Below, in pieces: positions 29,568-40,035 of a stretch of 64,000 nt of DNA. The stretch is from positions 1,922,001-1,986,000 of the forward strand of contig CP025325.1 of NCBI GenBank assembly GCA_004014935.1, read 5' to 3'. Position 1 is the first letter of the stretch; each line of letters starts with the position of its first letter. Under the pieces are notes generated by a model. It made no database searches. It worked only from the letters and a program-made list of their open reading frames with translations, and was not told the origin of the DNA. The DNA is from Saccharomycopsis malanga (taxonomy: Eukaryota; Ascomycota; Saccharomycetes; Ascoideales; Saccharomycopsidaceae). The position numbers and the translations under genes were made by a program.

Positions 29568-31781
29568 CTACTTCCCTGCCAACTCATGCTTAATGCTTGC
29601 AATGAGCCCATCATCATCACCAGGGTCATTGTTCAATACATCATTAAGCTCGCTTGCGGAAATTTCCTCTTTGACTAATGGCTCCTCATTTGTTGTGGTG
29701 TTTCCGTTTTTTAAAGTGGACTCGCTCTGGGAATTTTGCTGGCCATTACTGTTCCCGTTATCGTTTCCGTTTGCACTTGCAATGCTTTCGGAGCTTTCAG
29801 ACTTAACAAAACTCTGGTTGAGATTTGACGTTGATTTGGAAACACGACCATTGTTTAGCGACAGCTGTTGCTGCCTGGCGTTTTTTAATCTATTGAATCG
29901 GCTACTACTACTCTGTTGCTGCTGTAACAATTTCTGGCGCTGTAGCTGGTTGAGCGCATTAGGAGCAGGAATGCCTGCGTGGGCAACAGGATTAAGTCCT
30001 GGAACCAAAAATTCAGGATTCATCATGCCCATCATCTGCTGCTGTGCCTGTAAAGCAGCCATATGTTCGTAATAAATGCTTGGATCAGCATTTGCAGCAG
30101 CCAAGTACGGATTAAGCAAGTAGTCGGTAGGAGCGCCTCCAAGACCAAGCAACGAAGGGTTTCCAGCTGCTGGAACCAAGCCAGCCTGGGCCTGGGCAGC
30201 AAGGACGAGTTGAGGATTCATTTGAGGATAAAGAGCAGCAGCTGGATTCAAAGGATTAGCAAAATCAATTCCAGTATTTGCACCAAAAATGCTTTGGTCA
30301 TAAAGGTTTCCAAGCGGATTTTCCGGAGGAGCAGTAGTACTACTATTAATGTTATTAGAAGTATTTGCATTGTTTGTAGTAATGGTGTTGTTGGTAGTAT
30401 TAGCATTTTTATTGGTATTGGCATTATTGGAATCATCAGTTTGGCCTTCGTTGTCATTTTCTGTTTCGTTATTTTCAACAGGCTTTTCACTAAAAGACGT
30501 GTTTTCAGTCTTTGTCTTGTCTTGAAGGTCCTGAAGATGCTGTGGACCCGGCGAGAAGGGCGAGGCTTGGTCAATCAAGAAATCATCGAAGTTTGGCATT
30601 ACTGAGACCCCGCCAATTAAGCTGGGATTAAGGAAAATATTAGGGTCGAACAATGGAACATTATTATTGACAAATGCTTGTGACGGATCAATAGTTTCAT
30701 TGATATATTCATTCTGCGGGAAGAAATCTAATGGGAAGTCGTCGTCGGTTCCAGCATATTCTGCGTCAGCACCATTTCCAGCATCATCAACATCAGGGCC
30801 TAGAATATTGCCAGCTGGTACAGCAGGGTTTACAGGAGCATACGCAGCAGCATTATTGGCAGCAAAGGCAGGATTGAAAGGATAAAGCGGCTGCTGCTGA
30901 GGCTGTGGTTGCGGCTGTATCTGTTGTGGTAGAAGATGTGGATTCTGTTGCTGTGGGATTTGATTATTGTACTGGAGATACGCATATGGGTTTTCTGGAT
31001 CAAAAGGAAAGTTTCCAGGTATCTGAGGATTAGTATTGCCAGGCGCTGGAGCTCCGGTATTATTATTGTTATTTGAAAAAAAACCCAATGCTTTCTTCTT
31101 ATCTTCCATATGAGATGTTAGTTGTTCATATAAAGACTTTGAGTCATCGTATTTGAAGCTTAGGGCTGGTTCCCGTTCAGCCTTGGTGGTGGTCTTTTGG
31201 TCAACCATCTCTCTTTTCAAATCTCTTTCCAACGCATCGGCAAAGAGTTTATCATGCTGGACACTGAACCAAAAAAACACCTTTTGTTTCTTTTGGGTTC
31301 TCAAACACGAGTTTTTGTATAGAAATTCCAAAAATTTCGACTTAGGAGGCTCTAGGATGGCATCAGTTCCGCACTTGAGGTTTCGCAAGTCGGAAAAGAT
31401 TCCTTCTTCAAACTTTTTACGATCTGTAATGGTTCTCCCAAATTGTTCAAAACGATATATCAAACATTTGACAATGTCAGTACCCGTGACAAAGTACAAG
31501 TTGTTCCAGAAAACACACGAGACAAACCCCTCATCGTGATTGAGATAGTAACGTCTGATAATTTGATTTTCCTGCCAGTTTGCAGGGGCAGTAGCTAGAA
31601 AGAATTTGAGGTCGTCAATAAGCCGAATAGATTCCTCTACAGATTGCAGCGACTGTTGAGAGGAATCCTGTGCCGGTTGAACAAGATTATTTTGGGCCAA
31701 ATTTGAGGCTGTTTTCACAGCGACGTTCGACATTGGAGCGTTATTGGATTCAATATTGGTTGTAGTAGACGACAAGTTCAT
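29568..31781 (-). CDS. STE12: Ste12-family transcription factor (Cph1)
   Basis: 737 residues. Target of the Kss1/Fus3-type MAP kinase cascade, controlling mating and filamentous growth; called CPH1 in Candida albicans. The Ste12 DNA-binding domain spans about 48-190 with near-invariant segments: DLKFFLATAPANWQENQIIRR.. (58-), FVSCVFWNNLY (86-96), GTDIVKC, RKKFEEGIFSDLRNLKCG (121-138), RTQKKQKVFFWFSVQHDKLFADALERDL. The rest is low complexity: Gln/Pro (about 285-305), Ala/Asn, an acidic Asp-Asp block (about 330-350), an Asn/Thr run (about 450-480) and more Gln. No C-terminal C2H2 fingers are present, as expected for Saccharomycotina. Downstream lies a 1.9-kb AT-rich gap. Confidence 0.96.
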   Translation of the reverse strand: MNLSSTTTNIESNNAPMSNVAVKTASNLAQNNLVQPAQDSSQQSLQSVEESIRLIDDLKFFLATAPANWQENQIIRRYYLNHDEGFVSCVFWNNLYFVTGTDIVKCLIYRFEQFGRTITDRKKFEEGIFSDLRNLKCGTDAILEPPKSKFLEFLYKNSCLRTQKKQKVFFWFSVQHDKLFADALERDLKREMVDQKTTTKAEREPALSFKYDDSKSLYEQLTSHMEDKKKALGFFSNNNNNTGAPAPGNTNPQIPGNFPFDPENPYAYLQYNNQIPQQQNPHLLPQQIQPQPQPQQQPLYPFNPAFAANNAAAYAPVNPAVPAGNILGPDVDDAGNGADAEYAGTDDDFPLDFFPQNEYINETIDPSQAFVNNNVPLFDPNIFLNPSLIGGVSVMPNFDDFLIDQASPFSPGPQHLQDLQDKTKTENTSFSEKPVENNETENDNEGQTDDSNNANTNKNANTTNNTITTNNANTSNNINSSTTAPPENPLGNLYDQSIFGANTGIDFANPLNPAAALYPQMNPQLVLAAQAQAGLVPAAGNPSLLGLGGAPTDYLLNPYLAAANADPSIYYEHMAALQAQQQMMGMMNPEFLVPGLNPVAHAGIPAPNALNQLQRQKLLQQQQSSSSRFNRLKNARQQQLSLNNGRVSKSTSNLNQSFVKSESSESIASANGNDNGNSNGQQNSQSESTLKNGNTTTNEEPLVKEEISASELNDVLNNDPGDDDGLIASIKHELAGK

Positions 31782-32876
31782 GTTTATGTCCGGTGGGTGT
31801 CAATTGAATTGTTTCCCCTTGATAGTGTATTCTAGACGCCAGGCGTGTAATCTAACCAGTAGACAGGGCCAAAGCGTGATGGGGGTAGGACGTAAACAAG
31901 TATAAGGACGTGATTAACAAGAAAGAATGTTAATTTCGATGATTGGGGGAAAATTATTTGTAGTGAACGTAATGGGCGATGACGTTTTTAGCTTATTGAA
32001 AAAAAAAGCGTGAATTGAATATCAATTTTGATAATACTTTTCTAAATCTATTTCTAGGTTTATTTTCCCGTGTTCTTCTTATTTTTTCGTTCGTTTGCCT
32101 GGTCCACTTTGTTGGTCTTTTTCCGACTCGAGGCCGATTGAATGCTATTTGTTAATACTTGATGGAAGTGTAGTTGCTCTTTGATAGGGTGAATTGTATG
32201 GTTCTGACTCTTGTGGTTTACAAACAGTATGGGGGCTGGCTCATAAACAGTAGCGCAGTTTATGGTAAAAGGTGGCGGGTGTCAGATGGCGTCGACTACT
32301 GATATATTGATATTAGATACAATACGGTAGGTGATTAAGGAGCTGTATATAAACTCTACAACATATAGAACTATGATAAAATTCTAAATACAAAAATAGA
32401 ATTGACAATAAAGACAAGCACATCAGTATACAAGAGCACCAATTACATAAACACACAAGTAAATAACCTCCAAGTACGACTCCTAAATACGACGGTGTTA
32501 TTGCTGTTTCACCTAATCGCCACATTGCCTGTTTTGGCTGATTTGCTGCGCTGGCGTTTTCTCAGCCACGTGTAACTTTGATTAGTGATAGTTCTAAGGC
32601 GGCTGAGTCAGCATATGTTCTAGAATGATATAATGCAGCGTATCTACTAGAATGATATGGCATAACAATGTAGTATATGATTCAATTAATATAACCACAT
32701 ATATTCAATAAATGATACAATAGTATAATTGTGATTAGTGGATGCAAGTATATAGTATAGTACAAGTATGTAGGTATTGTTTGAATATGCCTCTATGTAA
32801 AGCTAGAAAATAGATAGAATAATGTATCTAGTTAATAATACAAAAAAAAAAAATTTAAAAGCGATTACAATGTATA
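31782..32876. other. STE12 promoter region
   Basis: 1.1 kb. The part next to STE12 holds T-rich tracts. Further upstream are a CACGTG (32567-32572) and a perfect GCTGAGTCAGC palindrome. Then AT-rich sequence with repeated TAGAATGATAT (about 32621-32660) runs to the 3' end of the next gene. No ORF was credited. Confidence 0.55.
32602..32612. promoter_or_regulatory. AP-1/bZIP palindrome GCTGAGTCAGC in the STE12 promoter
   Basis: Perfect 11-bp palindrome with a TGAGTCA core, the site class bound by Gcn4 and other bZIP factors, about 820 bp upstream of the STE12 ATG. It would link STE12/CPH1 to bZIP input; inferred. Confidence 0.5.
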
Positions 32877-33869
32877 TCAATATTCCAACTCATCCTCCTT
32901 TTGGAAATACACCCCTTTGGCTGATACGCTAGGTAATGGCTGTTGCGTGGTCTGCTGATTATAACTCATTTTCCATTCGTTGTTATTTGAAATGCCTTTA
33001 TAGTAATCCTGTTGGTTATATTGTAAGCTTTTGGTTTCATTATTGTCTTCATTTTCGTTTTCACTTCCCTGTTCATCCTGTTCATTTGGTTCATATTCTT
33101 TACCATTATAATTTGGTTCATATTCATCACTGTGTGCTTCTCTGTATTTTTGGACATTTTTACTCATACCTGCTACATTTCCAAAACCTTCCATGTTGCC
33201 TCTCCCGGCTGTCCCCATGCTGCTCATCATTAGCCACTGCTGTACAGCCCATGGAGGCACTACTGAAAACAAATTCGGCGGATGCACCATACTAGGTGGA
33301 GGCGCTCTAATAATCCCGGAATTCAGAGGTTGCGCAATCACTTCATCCAGCCTACTTGCTCTTCCTTCCTTAAACTTGTTTTGTAAACTAATATTGGGGA
33401 TTCCCTCACCAAATTGTAAAACATTACTTTGTTTATCACTTGGCAATACATTATTCTGTATCTGATCACCATTATGTAAAGGATTATTATGCAGTTCGAC
33501 ACCATTTTGTAAGGCATCAATCTGCATCTCACTGTCACTTTTCATGCTGTCATCTTCACTCACACGATCTTTATACTCGCCTACTATCGCTGGCAACTCC
33601 CATGGCTGAACGCCTCGAGCCTGAGCCGCGACAGAATTTTTTATAACCCGTAACCTCTGGAACTTGTTGTCAAAGGTTTTTCTTTTTAGCGGAGGCCTCA
33701 CTCGCGACCGAAGAGATTTATCGCGCAACCTTATTATCTTTTGGGCCTCTGGATTGGCGTTTAGCTTGTCTCTTATGGTTTTCAATATTGAGGCTTCTTT
33801 CGAAGCCTTGTCAAGCATAGAATGCGGGGGAGCCGTAAAAACCGGATTATAATTATACTGATGACTCAT
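32877..33869 (-). CDS. hypothetical, mostly disordered protein
   Basis: 330 residues; not recognised. The N-terminal ~95 residues are basic and likely helical (KASKEASILKTIRDKL; RLRDKSLRSRVRPPLKRK), followed by VQPWELPAIVGEY, the most gene-like block and the best query for a search. Residues about 118-170 repeat a degenerate ten-residue unit (LQNGVELHNN, LHNGDQIQNN, LQFGEGIPNI). The C-terminal third is acidic and rich in Asn, Gln, Glu and Tyr (EYEPNYNGKEYEPNEQDEQ), with Met-rich text before it. Steady coding character over 330 codons and a clean ATG support a real gene. A nucleic-acid-binding role for the basic part is a guess. Confidence 0.75.
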   Translation of the reverse strand: MSHQYNYNPVFTAPPHSMLDKASKEASILKTIRDKLNANPEAQKIIRLRDKSLRSRVRPPLKRKTFDNKFQRLRVIKNSVAAQARGVQPWELPAIVGEYKDRVSEDDSMKSDSEMQIDALQNGVELHNNPLHNGDQIQNNVLPSDKQSNVLQFGEGIPNISLQNKFKEGRASRLDEVIAQPLNSGIIRAPPPSMVHPPNLFSVVPPWAVQQWLMMSSMGTAGRGNMEGFGNVAGMSKNVQKYREAHSDEYEPNYNGKEYEPNEQDEQGSENENEDNNETKSLQYNQQDYYKGISNNNEWKMSYNQQTTQQPLPSVSAKGVYFQKEDELEY

Positions 33870-35290
33870 ATTGCTTTTGTCTTTAATACAACGTTAAATT
33901 TAATTCGATTCTCTGCGTTTCTTTATGTTCCTGCTTTCTTCTTGCTCTTTCCCTTACATCTTATAAGCCTACAATTTTTCAATGCCGTTACGAGCGCGCA
34001 TGATGAGCATATATGCTATAATATAATCTGTGTTATAGCAGGTTATAGTAACTTTGTAGGTTCTTTGAACAGACAATAATCGTAGCAAGAGGCAGAAATA
34101 AAGTGTGTTAATTTGTATTTATGGTCGAAAACTAGAGAAGTTGTGTTGGCTAGATAAATATTTTTTGTCCATGTGACAATCGTACTAGTAAATGATAATA
34201 AACAATATGAGATGACCAGAAAAGTTTTCAAGTAAATAAATTTTGTAGAATTATCAAGCAAAAAAGAGCAATACATGTTTGGTCCAAACAATCATTTTGA
34301 AAATATTTGTCTGGGCAAATAATTTGCAAGGTTTTGCAGAAAACTAAAAAATATTTTTTGTATACTGTCTTTAATGTGTATCTAATTATCCACAACATCT
34401 AGTACCAGTTTTAATAGTGACAGCATCTTGGAGATTTGTAAAAAAAAAATCATTTTAAAAATTAACAGAATATTGTGAGTTGAAACTTACTATGCTATCA
34501 TGGATTGACATTTAACTCATTACAAAACTTTTATCAATTTTTTTGCAAACTGTCTTTCGATGATTGCTGTTGTAAATAGAATAAGATGAAATGAAGTGGA
34601 CTGGTGCACTCGTGTAAAAGATTTGATATTAGTAATAACCTTCTAGTGACTTCAGTTATAGCGTAGATCTACCGTATCATTGGTGATAAACTTTTATATG
34701 CTTCTAGTCCTTTGCTCTGATTGACTAGATATCTGAAACCCCTTTATTTTATGTTTTGCCCTTCTTACAGTCATTCTCTTTGATCTCCTTTATTTAGTAA
34801 TTCTTATTGGCTAGATTTATCAGGCAATGCTCAAGCCACTGACATTTCTTACTTTCGATATCTTTAAGAGTCTACACAATGGTCTTTAGCCTTTGATTAC
34901 CCTTTTGAGCATCACACTGTTCTAATTCGCTATTTCAGACTTCTTCTATCCTTGCATATAGTCAAGTATCTTTTTATCAATTCTCCGTTCAGTACAAATT
35001 TATCTTAATATTACAACCACTTGATCCATTTAATGTTCCTCTGTATGTTTATTACGTAATTTTGAGAATAGCAAGATGCTGAGTATTTTTATCTATATCA
35101 GCAAACTTTTTTATTTATTTATTAGCATTTTTCCACAAAACATATCAACTAAACATGTTTCCAGAAAAAACACCCAAATCAATACCTTACAAGCTTGCAA
35201 AGCCGAAGATTCTTTCATACATGAATATCCATTACCATATATATATGATGCTAAGAACTGAAAACAAAAAGTTGACAAAACCAATTCATA
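33870..35290. other. 1.4-kb AT-rich intergenic region
   Basis: Promoter side of the hypothetical gene and 3' side of the HAD-hydrolase gene. The left part is mixed. From about 34100 to 35100 the sequence is T-rich with many short T runs. I see no ORF with coding character, no tRNA and no clear repeat. Confidence 0.5.
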
Positions 35291-37150
35291 TTAAAAATAC
35301 ACTGGTTCTCCGTGCTTTTCATTACTGGCAACACTAATTTTCTCGTCCAACTTGACTCCTGGGGCATTATCTCTAGGGTCCCTTGAAGTACTATATCTTC
35401 TAGGGCCTGGTGTGGATCCCAAACTGCTCAAGTTGCCATGACTGGCGCCGGTGTTGGTGTGGTTTGCGCTTGGTCCAAAGGCACTTTCCTTCAATTTAGC
35501 CAATTCATCTGCATTCTTGTTCCATTCTTCCAACTCCATAGCATGTTCTCTTTCAATTGCATACTTGACAGCTTCGAGCACATTGTCGCAAATGTGTTTT
35601 GGCTTGTATTTTGGAACAGTTCCTTCTTGGTAGACGCCTGTTTTGACCAAAATAGAATGCCATGAGGAATCGTGCGAGTTGGCAAAACGGATGTCGGATT
35701 CTGGGGTGTCACCAACGAAATAAACTGTTGAGGAAGGTGGCAAATCAAGAAGAAGGTCGCTAGCACCTGCTGGAGTCTGACTGGCGGCTTGTTTTGCTAA
35801 CACAGAGTTATCATCTTCCTCTTCATCTTCAGTGTCGGAATCACTTTCGGAATCAGAATTGTCAACTGAAACTTGGAATTTGGAAGTACTCAAACGCGAT
35901 TTGATCGATGGTCTAGCAGCGTTTGGAACCTTGACGTTGGCAGCAACCGTATCAGTGACGGTATCTTCAGCCTCATCTTTCAATTTCTCTTCTTCTTCCT
36001 CACTGATATTCAAGTTTTCAATTTCCAGAGTAACGTATTCCTCCAACTTGTTTTTTCTCCACAAGTTCAACACTTTATCTGCGTATTTGAAAGTGCCTCT
36101 TTGAGGCTTACCGAACCGGTTAACAGTCAACTCCTGGCCAGTATGTTCGGCATAAATGGCAGCAATGGACACCTGCAAGGCGCCCATGCCATATCTTGAC
36201 AAACCGTAGTTAGTCGACCATAAAAAGTCGGAATGCGCAAAATAAATTTGTGGTCCTTCGTTGAAATGAGGACTGACAGTTCCCATGACACCACCTTTGG
36301 AAAGTAACAATTCCAAGATGATTTGTTGGTCAGCAGCCCAATTCCGCGAATCTGCAAACACCAAGATGGCATCAATGTGGATTTTGCTGAAATCTCGATC
36401 TCTTGCAACTTTTAACTCCTCCTCTGTCAAATCATGGTAAGGCGTAACGCTTGGCTTCCATTTCATAATATCCAATGGTGTGACAACATCCTTGAATCCA
36501 TAACCCTCAGCCACTTTTCTACAGGCATCACCAACACCACCAACAACAAGAACAGTAGTGCATTTGCTAACCAAATCCTTCATTGGTGTATGGCCCTGAA
36601 TCACCTGATTCTCCTCAATCTTAATGCCCAAACGTTTTGACAAATCGTCGCAACGAGCCTTCTCTGTTCTGCCACCGCCATTTGTAACAAAAATGTATGG
36701 AACCTTGATATTGTATGGATTGTTGCCATTGAGCATCTTAAGAGCCTCACGGGCCTCTGGAATGGTCTCTGGGCCTTTCACAATCACACCGTCAATATCA
36801 AAAGCAAACGCATAATTGGCAATTCTAGGGTGGTCAATCTTGGCCTGTTTGGTTTGTCTTTTCTTCATTAGGAGCGAAGGGTTTCTCGAAAGAGACATGG
36901 ATGAAGATCTTGACTTGCTTGCTCTGAGATTCGAAGCACTGCCCAAAGGATTAAGGTTGGCAAACGAGTTTTTAGCACTTGTCAAGCCAGTCCATTGGTC
37001 TGAAAGCGACAAGTTGGACGATTTGGTGTTCTTGGTAAGCGGCGTCAACTCATCTATTCCATCGTTATTGAGAAAAGAAGGAACTGCTCTGATCTGAGGA
37101 GAGTTGGCACCGCTGGTGCTTTCATCATTAGAATGTGTGGATTCTGCCAT
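35291..37150 (-). CDS. HAD-superfamily hydrolase, CECR5/HDHD5 type
   Basis: 619 residues, an elongated relative of S. cerevisiae YKR070W (352). The first ~105 residues are Ser-rich and basic and could contain a targeting or regulatory segment. The HAD core starts with YAFAFDIDGVIVKG (Asp118 and Asp120 are the nucleophile and acid/base pair). TNGGGRTEKAR (156-166) is motif II. SHTPxKxLV-like QGHTPMKDLV and VAEGYGF.DVVTPLDI follow, all shared with YKR070W. VGDTPESDIRFA (about 475-486) is motif IV. Between the cap and motif IV is a long acidic insertion (about 395-455, DSESDSDTEDEEEDD). The substrate is unknown; family members are often mitochondrial. Confidence 0.85.
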   Translation of the reverse strand: MAESTHSNDESTSGANSPQIRAVPSFLNNDGIDELTPLTKNTKSSNLSLSDQWTGLTSAKNSFANLNPLGSASNLRASKSRSSSMSLSRNPSLLMKKRQTKQAKIDHPRIANYAFAFDIDGVIVKGPETIPEAREALKMLNGNNPYNIKVPYIFVTNGGGRTEKARCDDLSKRLGIKIEENQVIQGHTPMKDLVSKCTTVLVVGGVGDACRKVAEGYGFKDVVTPLDIMKWKPSVTPYHDLTEEELKVARDRDFSKIHIDAILVFADSRNWAADQQIILELLLSKGGVMGTVSPHFNEGPQIYFAHSDFLWSTNYGLSRYGMGALQVSIAAIYAEHTGQELTVNRFGKPQRGTFKYADKVLNLWRKNKLEEYVTLEIENLNISEEEEEKLKDEAEDTVTDTVAANVKVPNAARPSIKSRLSTSKFQVSVDNSDSESDSDTEDEEEDDNSVLAKQAASQTPAGASDLLLDLPPSSTVYFVGDTPESDIRFANSHDSSWHSILVKTGVYQEGTVPKYKPKHICDNVLEAVKYAIEREHAMELEEWNKNADELAKLKESAFGPSANHTNTGASHGNLSSLGSTPGPRRYSTSRDPRDNAPGVKLDEKISVASNEKHGEPVYF

Positions 37151-37711
37151 TCGTGCTTATATCTGTATGAAATGTATCGAATGAAATTGAATTGTGTATA
37201 TGTTGAAAAAGATTTCCAAAGAGATTGTAATTCTGGCCCCTTTAACAATTCATCTATACTCAATTTAACAGATTATTGGGAACATGGATGCTTTATATAA
37301 TAACATTTTCAGCATGCTCTCGAACAAGCCCCCCACTGCTGAAAGATGCGGGATTATGCATCTGAAGGTACTTGTATGCAATATGCTGTCACTTTCTCCT
37401 GAATCATGCGCCATTTAGCAACACTTGTGCGGACATCTCTGCGGCTGTGACTCCTCGGGAGTGCCAGTAAGCATCACCACGCACTATTATGAGCAGATCT
37501 GCATCGAGCATATGACTGGTTCTCGCCTAATCCGACGCATGCATAGCGTGACAGGCGCATATGACGTAACAACAGTGCTTCCATGCGATTCTATGCTCTT
37601 CGACGTAGTTCGCAATTTACGAGGCTTCCAACTGAAATATCATACAAACCATATTTTTCAACATCTTCTTGTATTGAAATATACGAGCAATATATATAGT
37701 ATATACACACA
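37151..37711. other. intergenic region, promoter of the HAD-hydrolase gene
   Basis: 561 bp between two minus-strand genes. The segment 37300-37620 is noticeably GC-rich, with GCATGCATAGC and GCATATGACG motifs like those in other promoter islands of this window. No ORF is credited. Confidence 0.5.
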
Positions 37712-39220
37712 CTAAGCAAATCGAATGCGTGGATGGTAATACACAGGGCAATTCCAATAAGATCTCTTGACATCGCTCCAGACGTCATTTCCAAATTTAT
37801 CTGCATTAACATCACCCCCGCCAAGGGCACGATTTTCGCTGTCAGCGTCGATCGATACAGCCTGGTAATCCACTGCGAATCCGTAATCTCCTAGATCAAG
37901 CTTTACTATTTTGCAATACACATCGTAGACAACCTGGCGATCCGCACCCAACCCGTTGAAAAAGGAAATGATACCATGAGGTTTGATCAACCCGACTAGC
38001 AAGTCAATCAAATTTGGAAACATGTCAGGATAATAATGTTCGCTGAATGTGTCGTAATACACTCCGTTGAAAAACACAGTGCCCTTGCTGAGTATTTTGT
38101 CTAGTTCTTCCTGCCATTTGCCCTGCAAAACCGTCACGTTGCGCTTTTTAAACCAGCCATCACTTTGTAGCTTGGAAATAACATCTGGATGTGCCTCGCA
38201 AATGTAGTGATGGAATTTGGCTCGAGGGTGTTTCTGCTCCATTTCTTTGATTCTCTGTTGAATAAAACTGTCAATGATCCCCATACCAAAACCAATATTG
38301 AGCAAGTTTATCTCCTCATCATCCTCATTAGCACCTTCTAATTCTTCATCAGTTATTCTTTCAAACAATGTGTCACATCCCAACTTCATAAGCTTCGTCT
38401 CCCAACTCATCATTACTCCGTCCTTATTCTTAGAAGTCACGAGTGCATTGTCGCGATATTCAAGCTTTGTTTGAAGGTATGCATTCTGATTGTCTGCTGG
38501 ATCCTCTGAATTTTCCGTTACCACATTCTGCAATCCAACTTTGCCATTTTTCTGCGTCTCGTTGCCACTTTCCTCATTTTCAGCTTCGCTGTCACCATCT
38601 TCGACTTCATTATTACCAATTTCGGCTTCGCTGTCACCATCCTCGACAAACTCAATGTTACTTTCCTCAATCTTACGAAATACCATTTCTGCCCGAACCC
38701 CTGCGTCCAAAATCTGTTCATATAACCGCAGGCCTGTCATTTGACGTTTGTTCAAAACACATCCTGGAGTGTTGCCCTGACTGTCAACAAGATTCCATCC
38801 AGTACCATTCAAAAAAAGCTCTTCTGCCATCTGTCCCACCACTTCAAGTTCCTCTTCGGTTGCATCCTTTGGAACCCGGTAACATAATAAGTGGAGCGGT
38901 GTAGTGGTGGTAACTACATCTCCAGCACTAGCAAGCCAATTTCTAGACACATTGTATTCAAGCTGTTCCTCCGCTGAACTGAAACCAACATGCTCCGAAG
39001 TGAAATTACACAAAAGCCTCTGTAAACTGCTTTCTGATAATTTCTCCAATCCAGGTTTTGGCCCAAGATGTCCTTTCTCCTCAAATTCATAGATGATCCG
39101 CTCCTCAACAGTATAAGTAGCAGGAATCCCCTCCTTGAGATACTGTCTAAGAGGATTCAAATACCCTTCTTCAACAATAGGACGAACTCCAAAAGAGCAC
39201 AATTCATGCAATATGCTCAT
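37712..39220 (-). CDS. RMT2: protein arginine N5-methyltransferase Rmt2
   Basis: 502 residues (412 in S. cerevisiae). It methylates the delta nitrogen of an arginine in ribosomal protein Rpl12. An N-terminal ankyrin-like part includes YLKEGIPATYTVEERI, TPLHLLCYRVP and LFLNGTGWNLVDSQGNTPG. The SAM-binding motif is LLNIGFGMGIIDSF (about 304-317), then YICEAHPDVI with the acidic residue of motif II, VTVLQGKWQ and FFNGVYYDTF...HYYPDMFPNL. This order is diagnostic of Rmt2. Between the two halves lies a clade-specific acidic insertion (about 190-225) made of two copies of DGDSEAE. In-frame start MSILHELCSFG fits the family N-terminus. Confidence 0.95.
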   Translation of the reverse strand: MSILHELCSFGVRPIVEEGYLNPLRQYLKEGIPATYTVEERIIYEFEEKGHLGPKPGLEKLSESSLQRLLCNFTSEHVGFSSAEEQLEYNVSRNWLASAGDVVTTTTPLHLLCYRVPKDATEEELEVVGQMAEELFLNGTGWNLVDSQGNTPGCVLNKRQMTGLRLYEQILDAGVRAEMVFRKIEESNIEFVEDGDSEAEIGNNEVEDGDSEAENEESGNETQKNGKVGLQNVVTENSEDPADNQNAYLQTKLEYRDNALVTSKNKDGVMMSWETKLMKLGCDTLFERITDEELEGANEDDEEINLLNIGFGMGIIDSFIQQRIKEMEQKHPRAKFHHYICEAHPDVISKLQSDGWFKKRNVTVLQGKWQEELDKILSKGTVFFNGVYYDTFSEHYYPDMFPNLIDLLVGLIKPHGIISFFNGLGADRQVVYDVYCKIVKLDLGDYGFAVDYQAVSIDADSENRALGGGDVNADKFGNDVWSDVKRSYWNCPVYYHPRIRFA

Positions 39221-39314
39221 CGTTGCTCTGTTTTCTCATTTCAGGTGTTCATCGAAGCCATACCCAGGCAAATTTCTGTATGAACATCTAATAATGAAAA
39301 GTGAAAAATTTTGG

Positions 39315-39321
39315 TTACCCG
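39315..39321 (+). promoter_or_regulatory. Reb1-like site TTACCCG between RMT2 and the tRNA
   Basis: TTACCCGCGA, 95 bp upstream of the RMT2 ATG and 50 bp before the tRNA gene. The same ACCCGCGA context recurs in the RAV2-UTP13 promoter, which suggests a shared general regulatory factor. Confidence 0.4.
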
Positions 39322-39370
39322 CGACCCATATACCATATAGTGGTTTTATTTTTCAGACAGATGTGCTTCA

Positions 39371-39454
39371 TTCCTCATGGCCCAATGGTTAAGGTACTCG
39401 ACTACGGCTAACGCAGGAATCGAGGGATTCCAGGTTCGAATCCTGGTGGGGAAG
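39371..39454 (+). tRNA. tRNA-Arg(ACG) with an 11-nt intron
   Basis: 84 nt. The acceptor arm TTCCTCA/TGGGGAA pairs fully, with discriminator G. The T arm is CCAGG-TTCGAAT-CCTGG and the D arm starts TGGCCCAATGGTTA. The anticodon stem CTCGA (39397-39401)/TCGAG (39420-39424) encloses an 18-nt loop. Removing 11 nt after position 37 (39408-39418) leaves the loop CTACGGA with anticodon ACG (39404-39406, I34 after editing), which reads CGU, CGC and CGA. Body sequence outside the anticodon stem is nearly that of S. cerevisiae tRNA-Arg(ACG), which lacks an intron. Internal A and B boxes are present and a T9 run follows. CCA is not encoded. Confidence 0.93.
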
Positions 39455-39456
39455 CA

Positions 39457-39465
39457 TTTTTTTTT
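39457..39465 (+). terminator. RNA polymerase III terminator (T9)
   Basis: Nine T on the sense strand, two bases after the discriminator of tRNA-Arg(ACG). Confidence 0.9.
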
Positions 39466-39819
39466 AATCCAGTGTAAATAAATACGGCTTGAAAAGGTAA
39501 GTTATAGGACTTCCTGATGTAGATAACAGAAAACCTATTTCGACAAAAGAGGAAAATTTTACAGAAGTCTCGGAAAATGACAATGTGTCTCAAGCAAGGG
39601 AGAAGCACTAATATTCGATTTTTAGTTGGCGAAAATAAGTCTGCAATACTTTCAATTGGCTGTTTGGAGTACTAATGTCTTAGCTGTTGCCTATTTCTTA
39701 TTTTATATCATGTCACTTTGTTTGTCTGTATGCCAAAACAGTTAAAATACCTTAGTTTTGTGTATCATACAAAATAAATTGTAAAGCTCAATTTGCCCTA
39801 TTTCTATTATGGATATTGA

Positions 39820-40035
39820 GCTATATTTTCACAACTACCAAGGCATGATCTAAGTGATTCTCAATTCAGAGATGTAGAGATCGGTGAAGCAAAGAAGATT
39901 ACACTCAATAACAAGTATGGCTCGTTCGACAATACTGTAATGAATGTACTTGCATCTTCTGTGAAAGCAGTTGACGACAAAACCGCATTGCTCATTGGAA
40001 GAAATGATGCACATTCCCTGACTCTTGTTAAATGA
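39820..40035 (+). pseudogene. isolated C-terminal gene fragment, unrecognised
   Basis: A 71-codon open stretch with a natural-looking stop but no initiator ATG at its head; an in-frame stop lies just upstream at 39817. The peptide (AIFSQLPRHDLSDSQF..., later NNKYGSFDNTVMNVLASSV, KTALLIGR, ending SLTLVK or, with CTG as Ser, SSTLVK) has the balanced composition of a folded protein and stands alone in AT-rich non-coding DNA. It looks like the last exon-sized piece of a lost gene. I do not recognise the family. It could also be a chance frame. Confidence 0.4.
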
